NCBI GenBank assembly: GCA_963966185.1
Contig: CAWZYM010000295.1
Location: 1,266,501 to 1,330,500, forward strand
Length of the DNA: 64,000 bases
DNA from: Rhabditoides inermis
Taxonomy: Eukaryota; Nematoda; Chromadorea; Rhabditida; Rhabditidae
Direction of reading: 5' to 3'
The notes below the pieces were generated by a model. The model searched no databases and was not told the DNA's origin. It saw only the letters and a program-made list of their open reading frames with translations. Shown here piece by piece: positions 23,601-37,120 of this stretch. How positions within the stretch are numbered: the first letter of the stretch is position 1; every line of letters begins with the position of its first letter. Both the position numbers and the translations under genes were made by a program.

Positions 23601-26000
23601 AAACTCTCAGGATAAACTCTCAGGAAAAAGTCTCAGGATAAAATCTCAGGTGAACTCAGGATAAACTCTCATTACAATTTCAAGACAACACAGGATAAAC
23701 TTTCAGAAAAAAAAAACTTCCAGAATAAACTCTCAGGATGAACTTTCAGGATAAACTTTCAGGATAAACTCTCAGGATAAACTCTCAGGATAAACTCTCA
23801 GGATAAACTCTCAGGATAAACTCTCAGGATAAACTCTCAGGATAAACTCTCAGGATAAAGTATCAGGATAAACTTTCAGAGAAAGTCTGAGGATAATCTC
23901 TCAGAACAAAGTCTCAGGATAAACTTTCAGAGAAAGTCTGAGGATAATCTCTCAGGATAAACTCTCAGAATAAACACAGGATAAACTCTCAGGATAAACT
24001 TTCAGGATGAACTCTCAGGATAAAGTCTCAGGATAAAGTCTCAGGATAAAATTTCAGGACAACTCAGGATAAACTCTAGACAACACAGGATAAACATTTA
24101 GGATAAACTTCCAGGATAAACTCTCAGGATGAACTTTCAGGATAAACTTTTAGGATAAACTCTCAGGATAAACTCTTAGGATAAACTCTCAGGATAAACT
24201 CTCAGGATAAAGTCTCAGGATAAAGTCTCCACAAGATAAACTTTCAGGATAAACTTCCAGGATAAACTCCCAGGATGAACTTTCAGGATAAACTTTCAGA
24301 ATAATATCCCAGGATAAACTTTTAGGATAAAGTCTCAAAATAAACTTTCAGAGAAAGTCTGAGAATAATCTCTCAGGATAACCTCTCAGGATAAACACAG
24401 GAAAAACTCTCAGGTTGAAGCCTCAAGATAAAGTCTCAGAGTAAACACAGGATAAACTTCCAGGATAAACTCCCAGGATAAATTTTCAGGATAAACTCTC
24501 AGGATAAACTCTCAGGATAAAGTCTTAGGATAAACTTTCAAAGAAAGTCTGAGGATAATCTCTTAGGATGAACTCTCAGGATAAACACAGGATAAACTCT
24601 CAGGATGAAGCCTCAAGATAAAGTCTCAGGACAAACACAGAATAAACTCTCAGGATAATTTTTCAGGAAAAACTCTCAGGATAAACTCTCAGGATAAACT
24701 CTCAGGAAAAAGTCTCAGGATAAAATCTCAGGTGAACTCAGGATAAACTCTCATTACAAACTCAAGACAACACAGGATAAACTTTCAGAAAAAAAAACTT
24801 CCAGAATAAACTCTCAGGATGAACTTTCAGGATAACTTTTCAGGATAAACTCTCAGGATAAACTCTCAGGATAAACTCTCAGGATAAACTCTCAGGATAA
24901 AGTCTCAGGATAAACTTTCAGGATAAACTCTCAAGATAAACTCTCAGGATAAACTCTCAGGATAAACTCTCAGGATAAAGTATCAGGATAAACTTTCAGA
25001 GAAAGTCTGAGGATAATCTCTCAGAACAAAGTCTCAGGATAAACTTTCAGAGAAAGTCTGAGGATAATCTCTCAGGATAAACTCTCAGAACAAACACAGG
25101 ATAAACTCTCAGGATAAACTTTCAGGATGAACTCTCAGGATAAAGTCTCAGGATAAAGTTTCAGGATAAAATTTCAGGACAACTCAGGATAAACTCTAGA
25201 CAACACAGGATAAACATTCAGGATGAACTTCCAGGATAAACTCTCAGGATGAACTTTCAGGATAAACTTTTAGGATAAACTCTCAGGATAAACTCTTAGG
25301 ATAAACTCTCAGGATAAACTCTCAGGATAAAGTCTCAGGATAAAGTCTCCACAAGATAAACTTTCAGGATAAACTTCCAGGATAAACTCCCAGGATGAAC
25401 TTTCAGGATAAACTTTCAGAATAAAATCCCAGGATAAACTCTTAGGATAAAGTCTCAAAATAAACTTTCAGAGAAAGTCTGAGAATAATCTCTCAGGATA
25501 ACCTCTCAGGATAAACACAGGAAAAACTCTCAGGTTGAAGCCTCAAGATGAAGTCTCAGAGTAAACACAGGATAAACTTCCAGGATAAACTCCCAGGATA
25601 AACTTTCAGGATAAACTCTCAGGATAAACTCTCAGGATAAAGTCTCAGGATAAACTCTCAGGATAAAGTCTCAGGATAAACTTTCAGAGAAAGTCTGAGG
25701 ATAATCTCTCAGGATAAACTCTCAGGATAAACACAGGATAATCTCTCAGGATAAACTTTCAGGACAAACTCTCAGAAAAAAAAAACTCTCAGGATAAACT
25801 TTCAGGATAAACTCTCAGGATAAACTCTCAGGATAAAGTCTCAGGATAAAGTCTCAGGATAAAGTTTCAGGGTAAAGTCTCAGGATAAACTCTCAGGATA
25901 AAGTCTCAGGATAAACTCTCAGGATCAACTCTCAGGATAAACTCTCAAGATAAACTCTCAGGATAAACTTCCAGGATAAACTCTTAGGATAAACTCTTGG
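23601..26000 (+). repeat. Tandem duplication of about 1.12 kb
   Basis: AGAACAAAGTCTCAGG occurs near 23903 and 25022 (shift about 1119), and ACTCTAGACAACACAGG near 24071 and 25192 (about 1121). The variant CAGGTGAACTCAGG near 23648 recurs near 24731. CAGGTGAACTCAGG also appears near 62266 and 62879, linking this segment to the far right of the window. No gene. Confidence 0.75.
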
Positions 26001-29000
26001 GATAAACTCTCAAGATAAACTCTCAGGATAAACTTTCAGGATAAACTCTTAGGATAAACTCTCAGGATAAACTCTCAGGATAAAGTCTCAGGATAAAATC
26101 TCAGGACAACTCAGGATATACTCTCATTACAAACTCAAGACAACACAGAATAAACTTTCAGGATAAACTTCCAGGATAAACTCACAGGATGAACTTTCAG
26201 GATAAACTCTCAGGATAAACTCTAAGGATAAAGTCTCAAGATAAAGTCTCCACAAAAAAAACTTTCAGGATAAACTTCCAGGATAAACTCCCAGGATGAA
26301 CTTTCAGGATAAACTTTCAGAATAAAATCCCAGGATAGACTCTTAGGATAAAGTCTCAGAATAAACTTTCAGAGAAAGTCTGAGAATAATCTCTCAGGAT
26401 AACCTCTCAGGATAAACACATGATAAACTCTCAGGTTGAAGCCTCAAGATAAAGTCTCAGAGTAAACACAGGATAAACTTCCAGGATAAACTCCCAGGAT
26501 AAACTTTCAGGATAAACTCTCAGGATAAACTCTCAGGATAAAGTCTCAGGATAAACTTTCAAAGAAAGTCTGAGGATAATCTCTTAGGATGAACTCTCAG
26601 CATAAACACAGGATAAACTCTCAGGATGAAGCCTCAAGATGAAGTCTCAGGATAAACACAGGATAAACTCTCAGGATAAACTTTCAGGATAAACTCTCAG
26701 GATAAACTCTCAGGATAAAGTCTCAGATAAAGTCTCAGGATAAAATCTCAGGACAACTCAGGATAAACTCTCTTTACAAACTCCAGACAACACAAGATAA
26801 ACTTTCAGGATAAACTTTCAGGATAAACTCTCAGGATGAACTTTCAGGATAAACTTTTTAAGATAAACTTTCAGGATAAACTCTCAGGATAAACTCTCAG
26901 GATAAACTTTCAGGATAAAGTCTCAGGATAAACTTTCAGAGAAAAACTGAGGATAATCTCTCAGGATAAACTCTCAGGATAAACACAGGATAAACTCTCA
27001 GGATAAACTTTCAGGACAAACTCTCAGAAAAAAAAAGTCTCAGGATAAACTTTCAGGATAAACTCTCAGGATAAACTTCCAGGATAAACTCTCAGGATGA
27101 ACTTTCAGGATAAACTTTCAGAATAAACTTTCAGGATAAACTCTCAGGATAAGCTCTCAGGATAAAGTCTCAGGATAAACTTTCAGAGAAAGTCTGAGGA
27201 TAATCTCTCAGGATAAACTCTCAGGATAAACACAGGATAATCTCTCAGGATAAACTTTCAGGACAAACTCTCAGAAAAAAAACTCTCAGGATAAACTTTC
27301 AGGATAAACTCTCAGGATAAACTCTCAGGATAAAGTCTCAGGATAAAGTCTCAGGATAAACTTTCAGGGTAAAGTCTCAGGATAAACTCTCAGGATAAAG
27401 TCTCAGGATAAACTCTCAGGATAAACTCTCAGGATAAACTCTCAAGATAAACTCTCAGGATAAACTTCCAGGATAAACTCTTAGGATAAACTCTTGGGAT
27501 AAACTCTCAAGATAAACTCTCAGGATAAACTTTCAGGATGAACTCTTAGGATAAACTCTCAGGATAAACTCTCAGGATAAAGTCTCAGGATAAACTCTCA
27601 AGATAAACTCTCAGGATAAACTTCCAGGATAAACTCTTAGGATAAACTCTTGGGATAAACTCTTGGGATAAACTCTCAAGATAAACTCTCAGGATAAACT
27701 TTCAGGATGAACTCTTAGGATAAACTCTCAGCATAAACTCTCAGGATAGTCTCAGGATAAAATCTCAGGACAACTCAGGATATACTCTCATTACAAACTC
27801 AAGACAACACAGGATGAACTTTCAGGATAAACTCTCAGGATAAACTTTCAGGATAAAGTCTCAGGATAAAGTCTCAGAATAAACTTTCAGAGAAAGTCTG
27901 AGAATAATCTCTCAGGATAAACTCTCAGGATAAACACAGGATAAACTCTCAGGATGAAGCCTCAAGATAAAGTCTCCACAAGATAAACTTTCAGGATAAA
28001 CTTCCAGGATTATCTCCCAGGATGAACTTTCAGGATAAACTTTCAGAATAAAATCCCAGGATAAACTCTTAGGATAAAGTCTCAGAATAAACTTTCAGAG
28101 AAAGTCTGAGAATAATCTCTCAGGATAACCTCTCAGGATAAACACAGGATAAACTCTCAGGTTGAAGCCTCAAGATAAAGTCTCAGAGTAAACACAGGAT
28201 AAACTTCCAGGATAAACTCCCAGGATAAACTTTCAGGATAAACTCTCAGGATAAACTCTCAGGATAAAGTCTCAGGATAAATTTTCAAAGAAAGTCTGAG
28301 GATAATCTCTTAGGATGAACTCTTAGGATAAACACAGGATGAACTCTCAGGATGAAGCCTCAAGATGAAGTCTCAGGATAAACACAGGATAAACTCTCAG
28401 GATAAACTTTCAGGATAAACTCTCAGGATAAACTCTCAGGATAAAGTCTCAGGATAAAGTCTCAGGATAAAATCTCAGGACAACTCAGGATAAACTCTCA
28501 TTACAAACTCCAGACAACACAAGATAAACTTTCAGGATAAACTTTTAGGATAAACTCTCAGGATGAACTTTCAGGATAAACTTTCAGGATAAACTTTCAG
28601 GATAAACTCTCAGGATAAACTCTCAGGATAAACTTTCAGGATAAAGTCTCAGGATAAACTTTCAGAGAAAAACTGAGGATAATCTCTCAGGATAAACTCT
28701 CAGGATAAACACAGGATAAACTCTCAGGATAAACTTTCAGGACAAACTCTCAGAAAAAAAACTCTCAGGATAAACTCTCAGGATAAACTCTCAGGATAAA
28801 CTCTCAGGATAAACTCTCAGGATGAAGTCTCAGGATAAAATCTCAGGACAACTCAGGATAAACTCTCATTACAAACTCCAGACAACACAAGATAAACTTT
28901 CAGGATAAACTTCCAGGATAAACTCTCAGGATGAACTTTCAGGATAAACTTTCAGAATAAACTTTCAGGATAAACTCTCAGGATAAACTCTCAGGATAAA

Positions 29001-30350
29001 GTCTCAGGATAAACTTTCAGAGAAAGTCTGAGGATAATCTCTCAGGATAAACTCTCAGGATAAACACAGGATAAACTCTCAGGATAAACTTTCAGGACAA
29101 ACTCTCAGAAAAAAACTCTCAGGATAAACTTTAAGGATAAACTCTCAGGATAAACTCTCAGGATAAAGTCTCAGGACAACTCAGGATAAACTCTCATTAC
29201 AAACTCCAGACAACACAAGATAAACTTTCAGGATAAACTTCCAGGATAAACTCTCAGGATGAACTTTCAGGATAAACTTTCAGAATAAACTTTCAGGATA
29301 AAGTCTCAGGATAAAGTCTCAGGATAAAATCTCAGGACAACTCAGGATAAACTCTCATTACAAACTCAAGACAACACAGGACAAACTTTCAGAAAAAAAA
29401 CTTCCAGAATAAACTCTAAGGATGAACTTTCAGGATAAAATTTCAGGATAAACTCTCAGGATAAACTTTCAGGATAAACTTTCAGGATAAACTCTCAGGA
29501 TAAACTCTCAGGATAAACTCTCAAGATAAACTCTCAGGATAAACTTTTAGGATAAACTCTTAGAATAAACTCTCAGGATAAACTCTCAGGATAAAGTCTC
29601 AGGATAAAATCTCAGGACAACTCAGGATATACTCTCATTGCAAACTCAAGACAACACAGAATAAACTTTCAGGATAAACTTCCAGGATAAACTCCCAGGA
29701 TGAACTTTCAGGATAAACTCTCAGGATAAACTCTAAGGATAAAGTCTCAGAATAAACTTTCAGAGAAAGTCTGAGAATAATCTCTCAGGATGAACTCTCA
29801 GGATAAACACAGGATAAACTCTCAGGATGAAGCCTCAAGATAAAGTCTCCACAAGATAAACTTTCAGGATAAACTTCTAGGATAAACTCTCAGGATGAAC
29901 TTTCAGGATAAACTTTCAGAATAAACTTTCAGGATAAACTCTCAGGATAAACTCTCAGGATAAAGTCTCAGGATAAAATTTCAGAGAAAGTCTGAGAATA
30001 ATCTCTCAGGATAAACTCTCAGGATAAACACAGGATAATCTCTCAGGATAAACTTTCAGGACAAACTCTCAGAAAAAAAAACTCTCAGGATAAACTTTCA
30101 GGATAAACTCTCAGGATAAACTCTCAGGATAAAGTCTCAGGATAAAGTCTCAGGATAAACTTTCAGGGTAAAGTCTCAGGATAAACTCTCAGGATAAAGT
30201 CTCAGGATAAACTCTCAGGATAAACTCTCAGGATAAACTCTCAAGATAAACTCTCAGGATAAACTTCCAGGATAAACTCTTAGGATAAACTCTCGGGATA
30301 AACTCTCAAGATAAACTCTCAGGATAAACTTTCAGGATAAACTCTTAGGA
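26001..30350 (+). repeat. Right satellite arm, 26-30.35 kb
   Basis: Ordinary satellite. It includes a local repeat of about 176 bp near 27440-27710 carrying the CTCTTGGGATAAA variant, and several element-free marker blocks. No gene or element seen. Confidence 0.93.
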
Positions 30351-31930
30351 TAAACTATCAGGATAAACTCTCAGGATAAAGTCTCAGGATAAAATCTCAG
30401 GACAACTCAGGATATACTCTCATTACAAACTCAAGACAACACAGAATAAACTTTCAAGATAAACTTCCAGGATAAACTCACAGGATGAACTTTCAGGAAA
30501 AACTCTCAGGATAAACTCTAATGATAAAGTCCCAGAATAAACTTTCAGAGAAAGTCTGAGAATAATCTCTCAGGATAAACTCTCAGGATAAACACAGGAT
30601 AAACTCTCAGGATGAAGCCTCAAGATAAAGTCTCCACAAGATAAACTTTCAGGATAAACTTCCAGGATAAACTCCCAGGATGAACTTTCAGGATAAACTT
30701 TCAGAATAAAATCCCAGGATAAACTCTTAGGATAAAGTCTCAGAATAAACTTTCAGAGAAAGTCTGAGAATAATCTCTCAGGATAACCTCTCAGGATAAA
30801 CACAGGATAAATTCTCAGGTTGAAGCCTCAAGGTAAAGTCTCAGAGTAAACACAGGAAAAACTTCCAGGATAAACTCCCAGGATAAACTTTCAGGATAAA
30901 CTCTCAGGTAAAACTCTCAGGATAAAGTCTCAGGATAAACTTTCAAAGAAAGTCTGAGGATAATCTCTTAGGATGAACTCTCAGGATAAACACAGGATAA
31001 ACTCTGAGGATGAAGCCTCAAGATGAAGTCTCAGGATAAACACAGGATAAACTCTCAGGATAAACTTTCAGGATAAACTCTCAGGATAAACTCTCAAGAT
31101 AAACTCTCAGGATAAACTTTCAGGATAAACTCTTAGGATAAACTCTCAGGATAAACTCTCAGGATAAAGTCTCAGGATAAAATCTCAGGACAACTCAGGA
31201 TATACTCTCATTACAAACTCAAGACAACACAGAATAAACTTTCAAGATAAACTTCCAGGATAAACTCACAGGATGAACTTTCAGGAAAAACTCTCAGGAT
31301 AAACTCTAATGATAAAGTCTCAGAATAAACTTTCAGAGAAAGTCTGAGAATAATCTCTCAGGATAAACTCTCAGGATAAACACAGGATAAACTCTCAGGA
31401 TGAAGCCTCAAGATAAAGTCTCCACAAGATAAACTTTCAGGATAAACTTCCAGGATAAACTCCCAGGATGAACTTTCAGGATAAACTTTCAGAATAAAAT
31501 CCCAGGATAAACTCTTAGGATAAAGTCTCAGAATAAACTTTCAGAGAAAGTCTGAGAATAATCTCTCAGGATAACCTCTCAGGATAAACACAGGATAAAT
31601 TCTCAGGTTGAAGCCTCAAGGTAAAGTCTCAGAGTAAACACAGGATAAACTTCCAGGATAAACTCCCAGGATAAACTTTCAGGATAAACTCTCAGGTAAA
31701 ACTCTCAGGATAAAGTCTCAGGATAAACTTTCAAAGAAAGTCTGAGGATAATCTCTTAGGATGAACTCTCAGGATAAACACAGGATAAACTCTCAGGATG
31801 AAGCCTCAAGATGAAGTCTCAGGATAAACACAGGATAAACTCTCAGGATAAACTTTCAGGATAAACTCTCAGGATAAACTCTCAGGATAAAGTCTCAGGA
31901 TAAAGTCTCAGGATAAAATCTCAGGACAAC
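30350..31930 (+). repeat. Tandem duplication of about 788 bp
   Basis: The unusual string ACAGAATAAACTTTCAAG, with CTAATGATAAAGTC downstream, occurs at 30441 and 31229 (shift 788). TTCTCAGGTTGAAGCCTCAA followed by GGTAAAGTC and CAGGTAAAACTC occur in both copies. Copies differ by single bases, for example GTCCCAG for GTCTCAG near 30529, so duplication looks recent. Confidence 0.85.
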
Positions 31931-34900
31931 TCAGGATAAACTCTCATTACAAACTCCAGACAACACAAGATAAACTTTCAGGATAAACTTTCAGGATAAA
32001 CTCTCAGGATGAACTTTCAGGATAAACTTTCAGGATAAACTTTCAGGATAAACTCTCAGGATAAACTCTCAGGATAAACTTTCAGGATAAAGTCTCAGGA
32101 TAAACTTTCAGAGAAAAACTGAGAATAATCTCTCAGGATAAACTCTCAGGATAAACACAGGATAAACTCTCAGGATAAACTTTCAGGACAAACTCTCAGA
32201 AAAAAAACTCTCAGGATAAACTTTCAGGATAAACTCTCAGGATAAACTTCCAGGATAAACTCTCAGGATGAACTTTCAGGATAAACTTTCAGAATAAACT
32301 TTCAGGATAAACTCTCAGGATAAACTCTCAGGATAAAGTCTCAGGATAAACTTTCAGAGAAAGTCTGAGGATAATCTCTCAGGATAAACTCTCAGGATAA
32401 ACACAGGATGATCTCTCAGGATAAACTTTCAGGACAAACTCTCAGAAAAAAAACTCTCAGGATAAACTTTCAGGATAAACTCTCAGGATAAACTCTCAGG
32501 ATAAAGTCTCAGGATAAACTTTCAGGGTAAAGTCTCAGGATAAACTCTCAGGATAAAGTCTCAGGATAAACTCTCAGGATAAACTCTCAGGATAAACTCT
32601 CAAGATAAACTCTCAGGATAAACTTCCAGGATAAACTCTTAGGATAAACTCTTGGGATAAACTCTCAAGATAAACTCTCAGGATAAACTTTCAGGATAAA
32701 CTCTTAGGATAAACTCTCAGGATAAACTCTCAGGATAAAGTATCAGGATAAAATCTCAGGACAACTCAGGATATACTCTCATTACAAACTCAAGACAACA
32801 CAGAATAAACTTTCAGGATAAACTTCCAGGATAAACTCACAGGATGAACTTTCAGGATAAACTCTCAGGATAAACTCTAAGGATAAAGTCTCAGAATAAA
32901 CTTTCAGAGAAAGTCTGAGAATAATCTCTCAGGATAAACTCTCAGGATAAACACAGGATAAACTCTCAGGATGAAGCCTCAAGATAAAGTCTCCACAAGA
33001 TAAACTTTCAGGATAAACACAGGATAAACTTTCAGAATAAACTCCCAGGATAAACTTTCAGGATAAACTCTCAGGATAAACTCTCAGGATAAAGACTCAG
33101 GATAAACTTTCAGAGAAAGTCTGAGAATAATCTCTCAGGATAAACTCTCAGGATAAACACAGGATAAACTCTCAGGATGAAGCCTCAAGATAAAGTGTCA
33201 GGATAAACACAGGATAAACTTCCAGGATAAACTCCCAGGATAAACTTTCAGGATAAACTCTCAGGATAAACTCTCAGGATAAAGTCTCAGGATAAACTTT
33301 CAAAGAAAGTCTGAGGAAAATCTCTCAGGATGAACTCTCAGGATAAACACAGGATAAACTTTCAGGATGAACTTTCAGGAGAAACTCTCAGGATAAACTT
33401 TCAGGATAAAGTCTCAGGATAAACACAGGATAAACTCTCAGGAGAAACTTTCAGGAGAAACTCTCAGGATAAACTCTCAGGATAAAGTCTCAGGATAAGG
33501 TCTCAGGATAAAATCTCAGGACAACTCAGAATAAACTCTCATTACAAACTCAAGACAACACAGGATAAACTTTCAGAAAAAAAACTTCCAGAATAAACTC
33601 TAAGGATGAACTTTCAGAACAAAATTTCAGGATAAACTCTCAGAATAAACTCTCAGCATAAACTCTCAGGATAAACTCTCAGGATGAAGTCTCAGGATAA
33701 AATCTCAGGACAACTCAGGATAAACTTTCATTACAAACTCCAGACAACACAAGATAAACTTTCAGGATAAACTTCCAGGTTAAACTTTCAGGATAAACTC
33801 TCAGGATAAACTCTCAGGATGAACTTTCAGGATAAACTTTCAGGATAAACTTTCAGGATAAACTCTCAGGATAAACACAGGATAAACTCTCAGGATAAAC
33901 TTTCAGGACAAACTTTCAGAGAAAGTCTGAGGATAATCTCTCAGGATAAACTCTCAGGATAAACACAGGATAAACTCTCAGGATAAACTTTCAGGACAAA
34001 CTCTCAGAAAAAAAACTCTCAGGATGAACTTTCAGGATAAACTTTCAGGATAAAGTCTCAGGATAAACTTTCAGGGTAGAATCTCAGGATAAACTCTCAG
34101 GATAAAGTCTCAGGATAAACTCTCAGGATAAACTCTCAGGATAAACTCTCAAGATAAACTCTCAGGATAAACTTTCAGGATAAACTCTTAGGATAAACTC
34201 TCAGGATAAAGTCTCAGGATGAACTCTCAGGATAAACTCTCAGGATAAACTCTCAAAATAAACTCTCAGGATAAACTTTCAGGATAAACTCTTAGGATAA
34301 ACTCTCAGGAAAAACTCTCAGGATAAAGTCTCAGGATAAAATCTCAGGACAACTCAGGATATACTCTCATTACAAACTCAAGACAACACAGGATAAACTT
34401 TCAGGATGAAGCCTCAAGATAAAGTGTCAGGATAAACACAGGATAAACTTTCAGGATAAACTCCCAGGATAAACTTTCAGGATAAACTCTCAGGATAAAC
34501 TCTCAGGATAAAGACTCAGGATAAACTTTCAGAGAAAGTCTGAGAATAATCTCTCAGGATAAACTCTCAGGATAAACACAGGATAAACTCTCAGGATGAA
34601 GCCTCAAGATAAAGTGTCAGGATAAACACAGGATAAACTTCCAGGATAAACTCCCAGGATAAACTTTCAGGATAAACTCTCAGGATAAACTCTCAGAATA
34701 AAGTCTCAGGATAATTTTTTAAAGAAAGTCTGAGGAAAATCTCTCAGGATGAACTCTCAGGATAAACACAGGATAAACTTTCAGGATGAACTTTCAGGAG
34801 AAACTCTCAGGATAAACTCTCAGGATAAAGTCTCAGAATAAACACAGGATAAACTCTCAGGAGAAACTTTCAGGAGAAACTCTCAGGATAAACTCTCAGG

Positions 34901-36569
34901 ATAAAGTCTCAGGATAAAGTCTCAGGATAAAATCTCAGGACAACTCAGGAGAAACTCTCATTACAAACTCAAGACAACACAGGATAAACTTTCAGAAAAA
35001 AAACTTCCAGAATAAACTCTAAGGATGAACTTTCAGAACAAAATTTCAGGATAAACTCTCAGAATAAACTCTCAGCATAAACTCTCAGGATAAACTCTCA
35101 GGATGAAGTCTCAGGATAAAATCTCAGGACAACTCAGGATAAACTTTCATTACAAACTCCAGACAACACAAGATAAACTTTCAGGATAAACTTCCAGGAT
35201 AAACTTTCAGGATAAACTCTCAGGATAAACTCTCAGGATGAACTTTCAGGATAAACTTTCAGGATAAACTTTCAGGATAAACTCTCAGGATAAACACAGG
35301 ATAAACTCTCAGGATAAACTTTCAGTACAAACTTTCAGAGAAAGTCTGAGGATAATCTCTCAGGATAAACTCTCAGGATAAACACAGGATAAACTCTTAG
35401 GATAAACTTTCAGGACAAACTCTCAGAAAAAAACTCTCAGGATGAAATTTCAGGATAAACTTTCAGGATAAAGTCTCAGGATAAACTTTCAGGGTAAAGT
35501 CTCAGGATAAACTCTCAGGATAAAGTCTCAGCATAAACTCTCAGGATAAACTCTCAGGGTAAACTCTCAAGATAAACTCTCAGGATAAACTTTCAGGAAA
35601 AACTCTTAGGATAAACTCTCAGGAAAAAGTCTCAGGATAAACTCTCAGGATAAAATCTCAGGATAAACTCTCAAAATAAACTCTCAGGATAAACTTTCAG
35701 GATAAACTCTTAGGATAAACTCTCAGGATAAACTCTCAGGATAAAGTCTCAGGATAAAATCTCAGGACAACTCAGGATATACTTTCATTACAAACTCAAG
35801 ACAACACAGGATAAACTTTCAGGATGAAGCCTCAAGATAAAGTCTCAGGATAAACACAGGATAAACTTTCAGGATAAACTCCCAGGATAAACTTTTAGGA
35901 TAAACTCTCAGGATAAACTCTCAGGATAAAGACTCAGGATAAACTTTCAGAGAAAGTCTGAGAATAATTTCTCAGGATAAACTCTCAGGATAAACTTTCA
36001 GGACAAACTCTCAGAAAAAAAACTCTCAGGATGAACTTTCAGGATAAACTCTCAAGATAAACTCTAAGGATAAACTTTCAGGATAAACTCTTAGGATAAA
36101 CTCTCAGGATAAAGTCTCAGGATGAACTCTCAGGATAAACTCTCAGGATAAACTCTCAAAATAAACTCTCAGGATAAACTTTCAGGATAAACTCTTAGGA
36201 TAAACTCTCAGGATAAACTCTCAGGATGAAGCCTCAAGATAAAGTGTCAGGATAAACACAGGATAAACTTCCAGGATAAACTCCCAGGATAAACTTTCAG
36301 GATAAACTCTCAGGCTCTCAGGATAAAGTCTCAGGATAAACTTTCAAAGAAAGTCTGAGGAAAATCTCTCAGGATGAACTCTCAGGATAAACACAGGATA
36401 AACTTTCAGGATGAACTTTCAGGAGAAACTCTCAGGATAAACTCTCAGGATAAAGTCTCAGGATAAACACAGGATAAACTCTCAGGATAAAGTCTCAGGA
36501 TAAAGTCTCAGGATAAAATCTCAGGACAACTCAGGATAAACTCTCATTACAAACTCAAGACAACACAGG
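31931..36569 (+). repeat. Right satellite arm, 31.9-36.57 kb
   Basis: Ordinary satellite. From about 33 kb it returns to the type seen at 12.9-14.9 kb (CAGGAGAAACTC units, GATAAAGTGTC). A short deletion scar breaks unit phase near 36311-36322 (CTCTCAGGCTCTCAGG). Ends in the left target-site copy of element 3. No gene. Confidence 0.93.
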
Positions 36570-37120
36570 TAGGGACCACAATGAGATTTTCAAATATTTG
36601 GATATGGTATAGCAATGAGTTCATAAATGTGGTCCATTTGAAGCTGATTTCAAAAATATATAATGCTCGTAGGGTTCATCGTTCACATTGCGCTCTAATT
36701 CCGCACGGCGCCGCGCACCCGAGCGCGCGCTCACATAGAGAAAGTGCGACAGAGGGCGGCTAGATCAAAGCACTGATGACGTCATCGATAGTTGAATAAT
36801 AAACATATTCGTTTATATTAGTATCACTAGGTTTTGTTTGACTGTAATCGATAAGTACTCGATGAAATACGTCTCTTATGTTAGCATTTTTCATTACTCA
36901 CTTTTAGCGATGGCGGCTAGATGAAAGAAATATGACGTCATCGTATCACTTTTTACCGATTTTCACTACTTTACAGGGTACATGATCCCATAAAAAGTAT
37001 ACCGTTAGAACCAGCGCGAATTGGCGAATCGTTCTATGCTAATTAGAGCACGTCATGTGTTCAGTGAGAAAATGTTACATGATTTCGCCGGGCTCTCTGC
37101 AACTCACGTTGTGGTTCCTA
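36570..37120 (+). mobile_element. 551-bp TIR element, full copy 3
   Basis: Full length, flanked by CAACACAGG at 36561-36569 and 37121-37129. It carries CTTTTAGCGA (unlike copies 1-2) but keeps GCACCCGAGCG and CTCTTATG (unlike copies at 55834, 59604 and 63667). It is therefore intermediate between the two groups and closest to the composite copies that follow. Confidence 0.9.
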
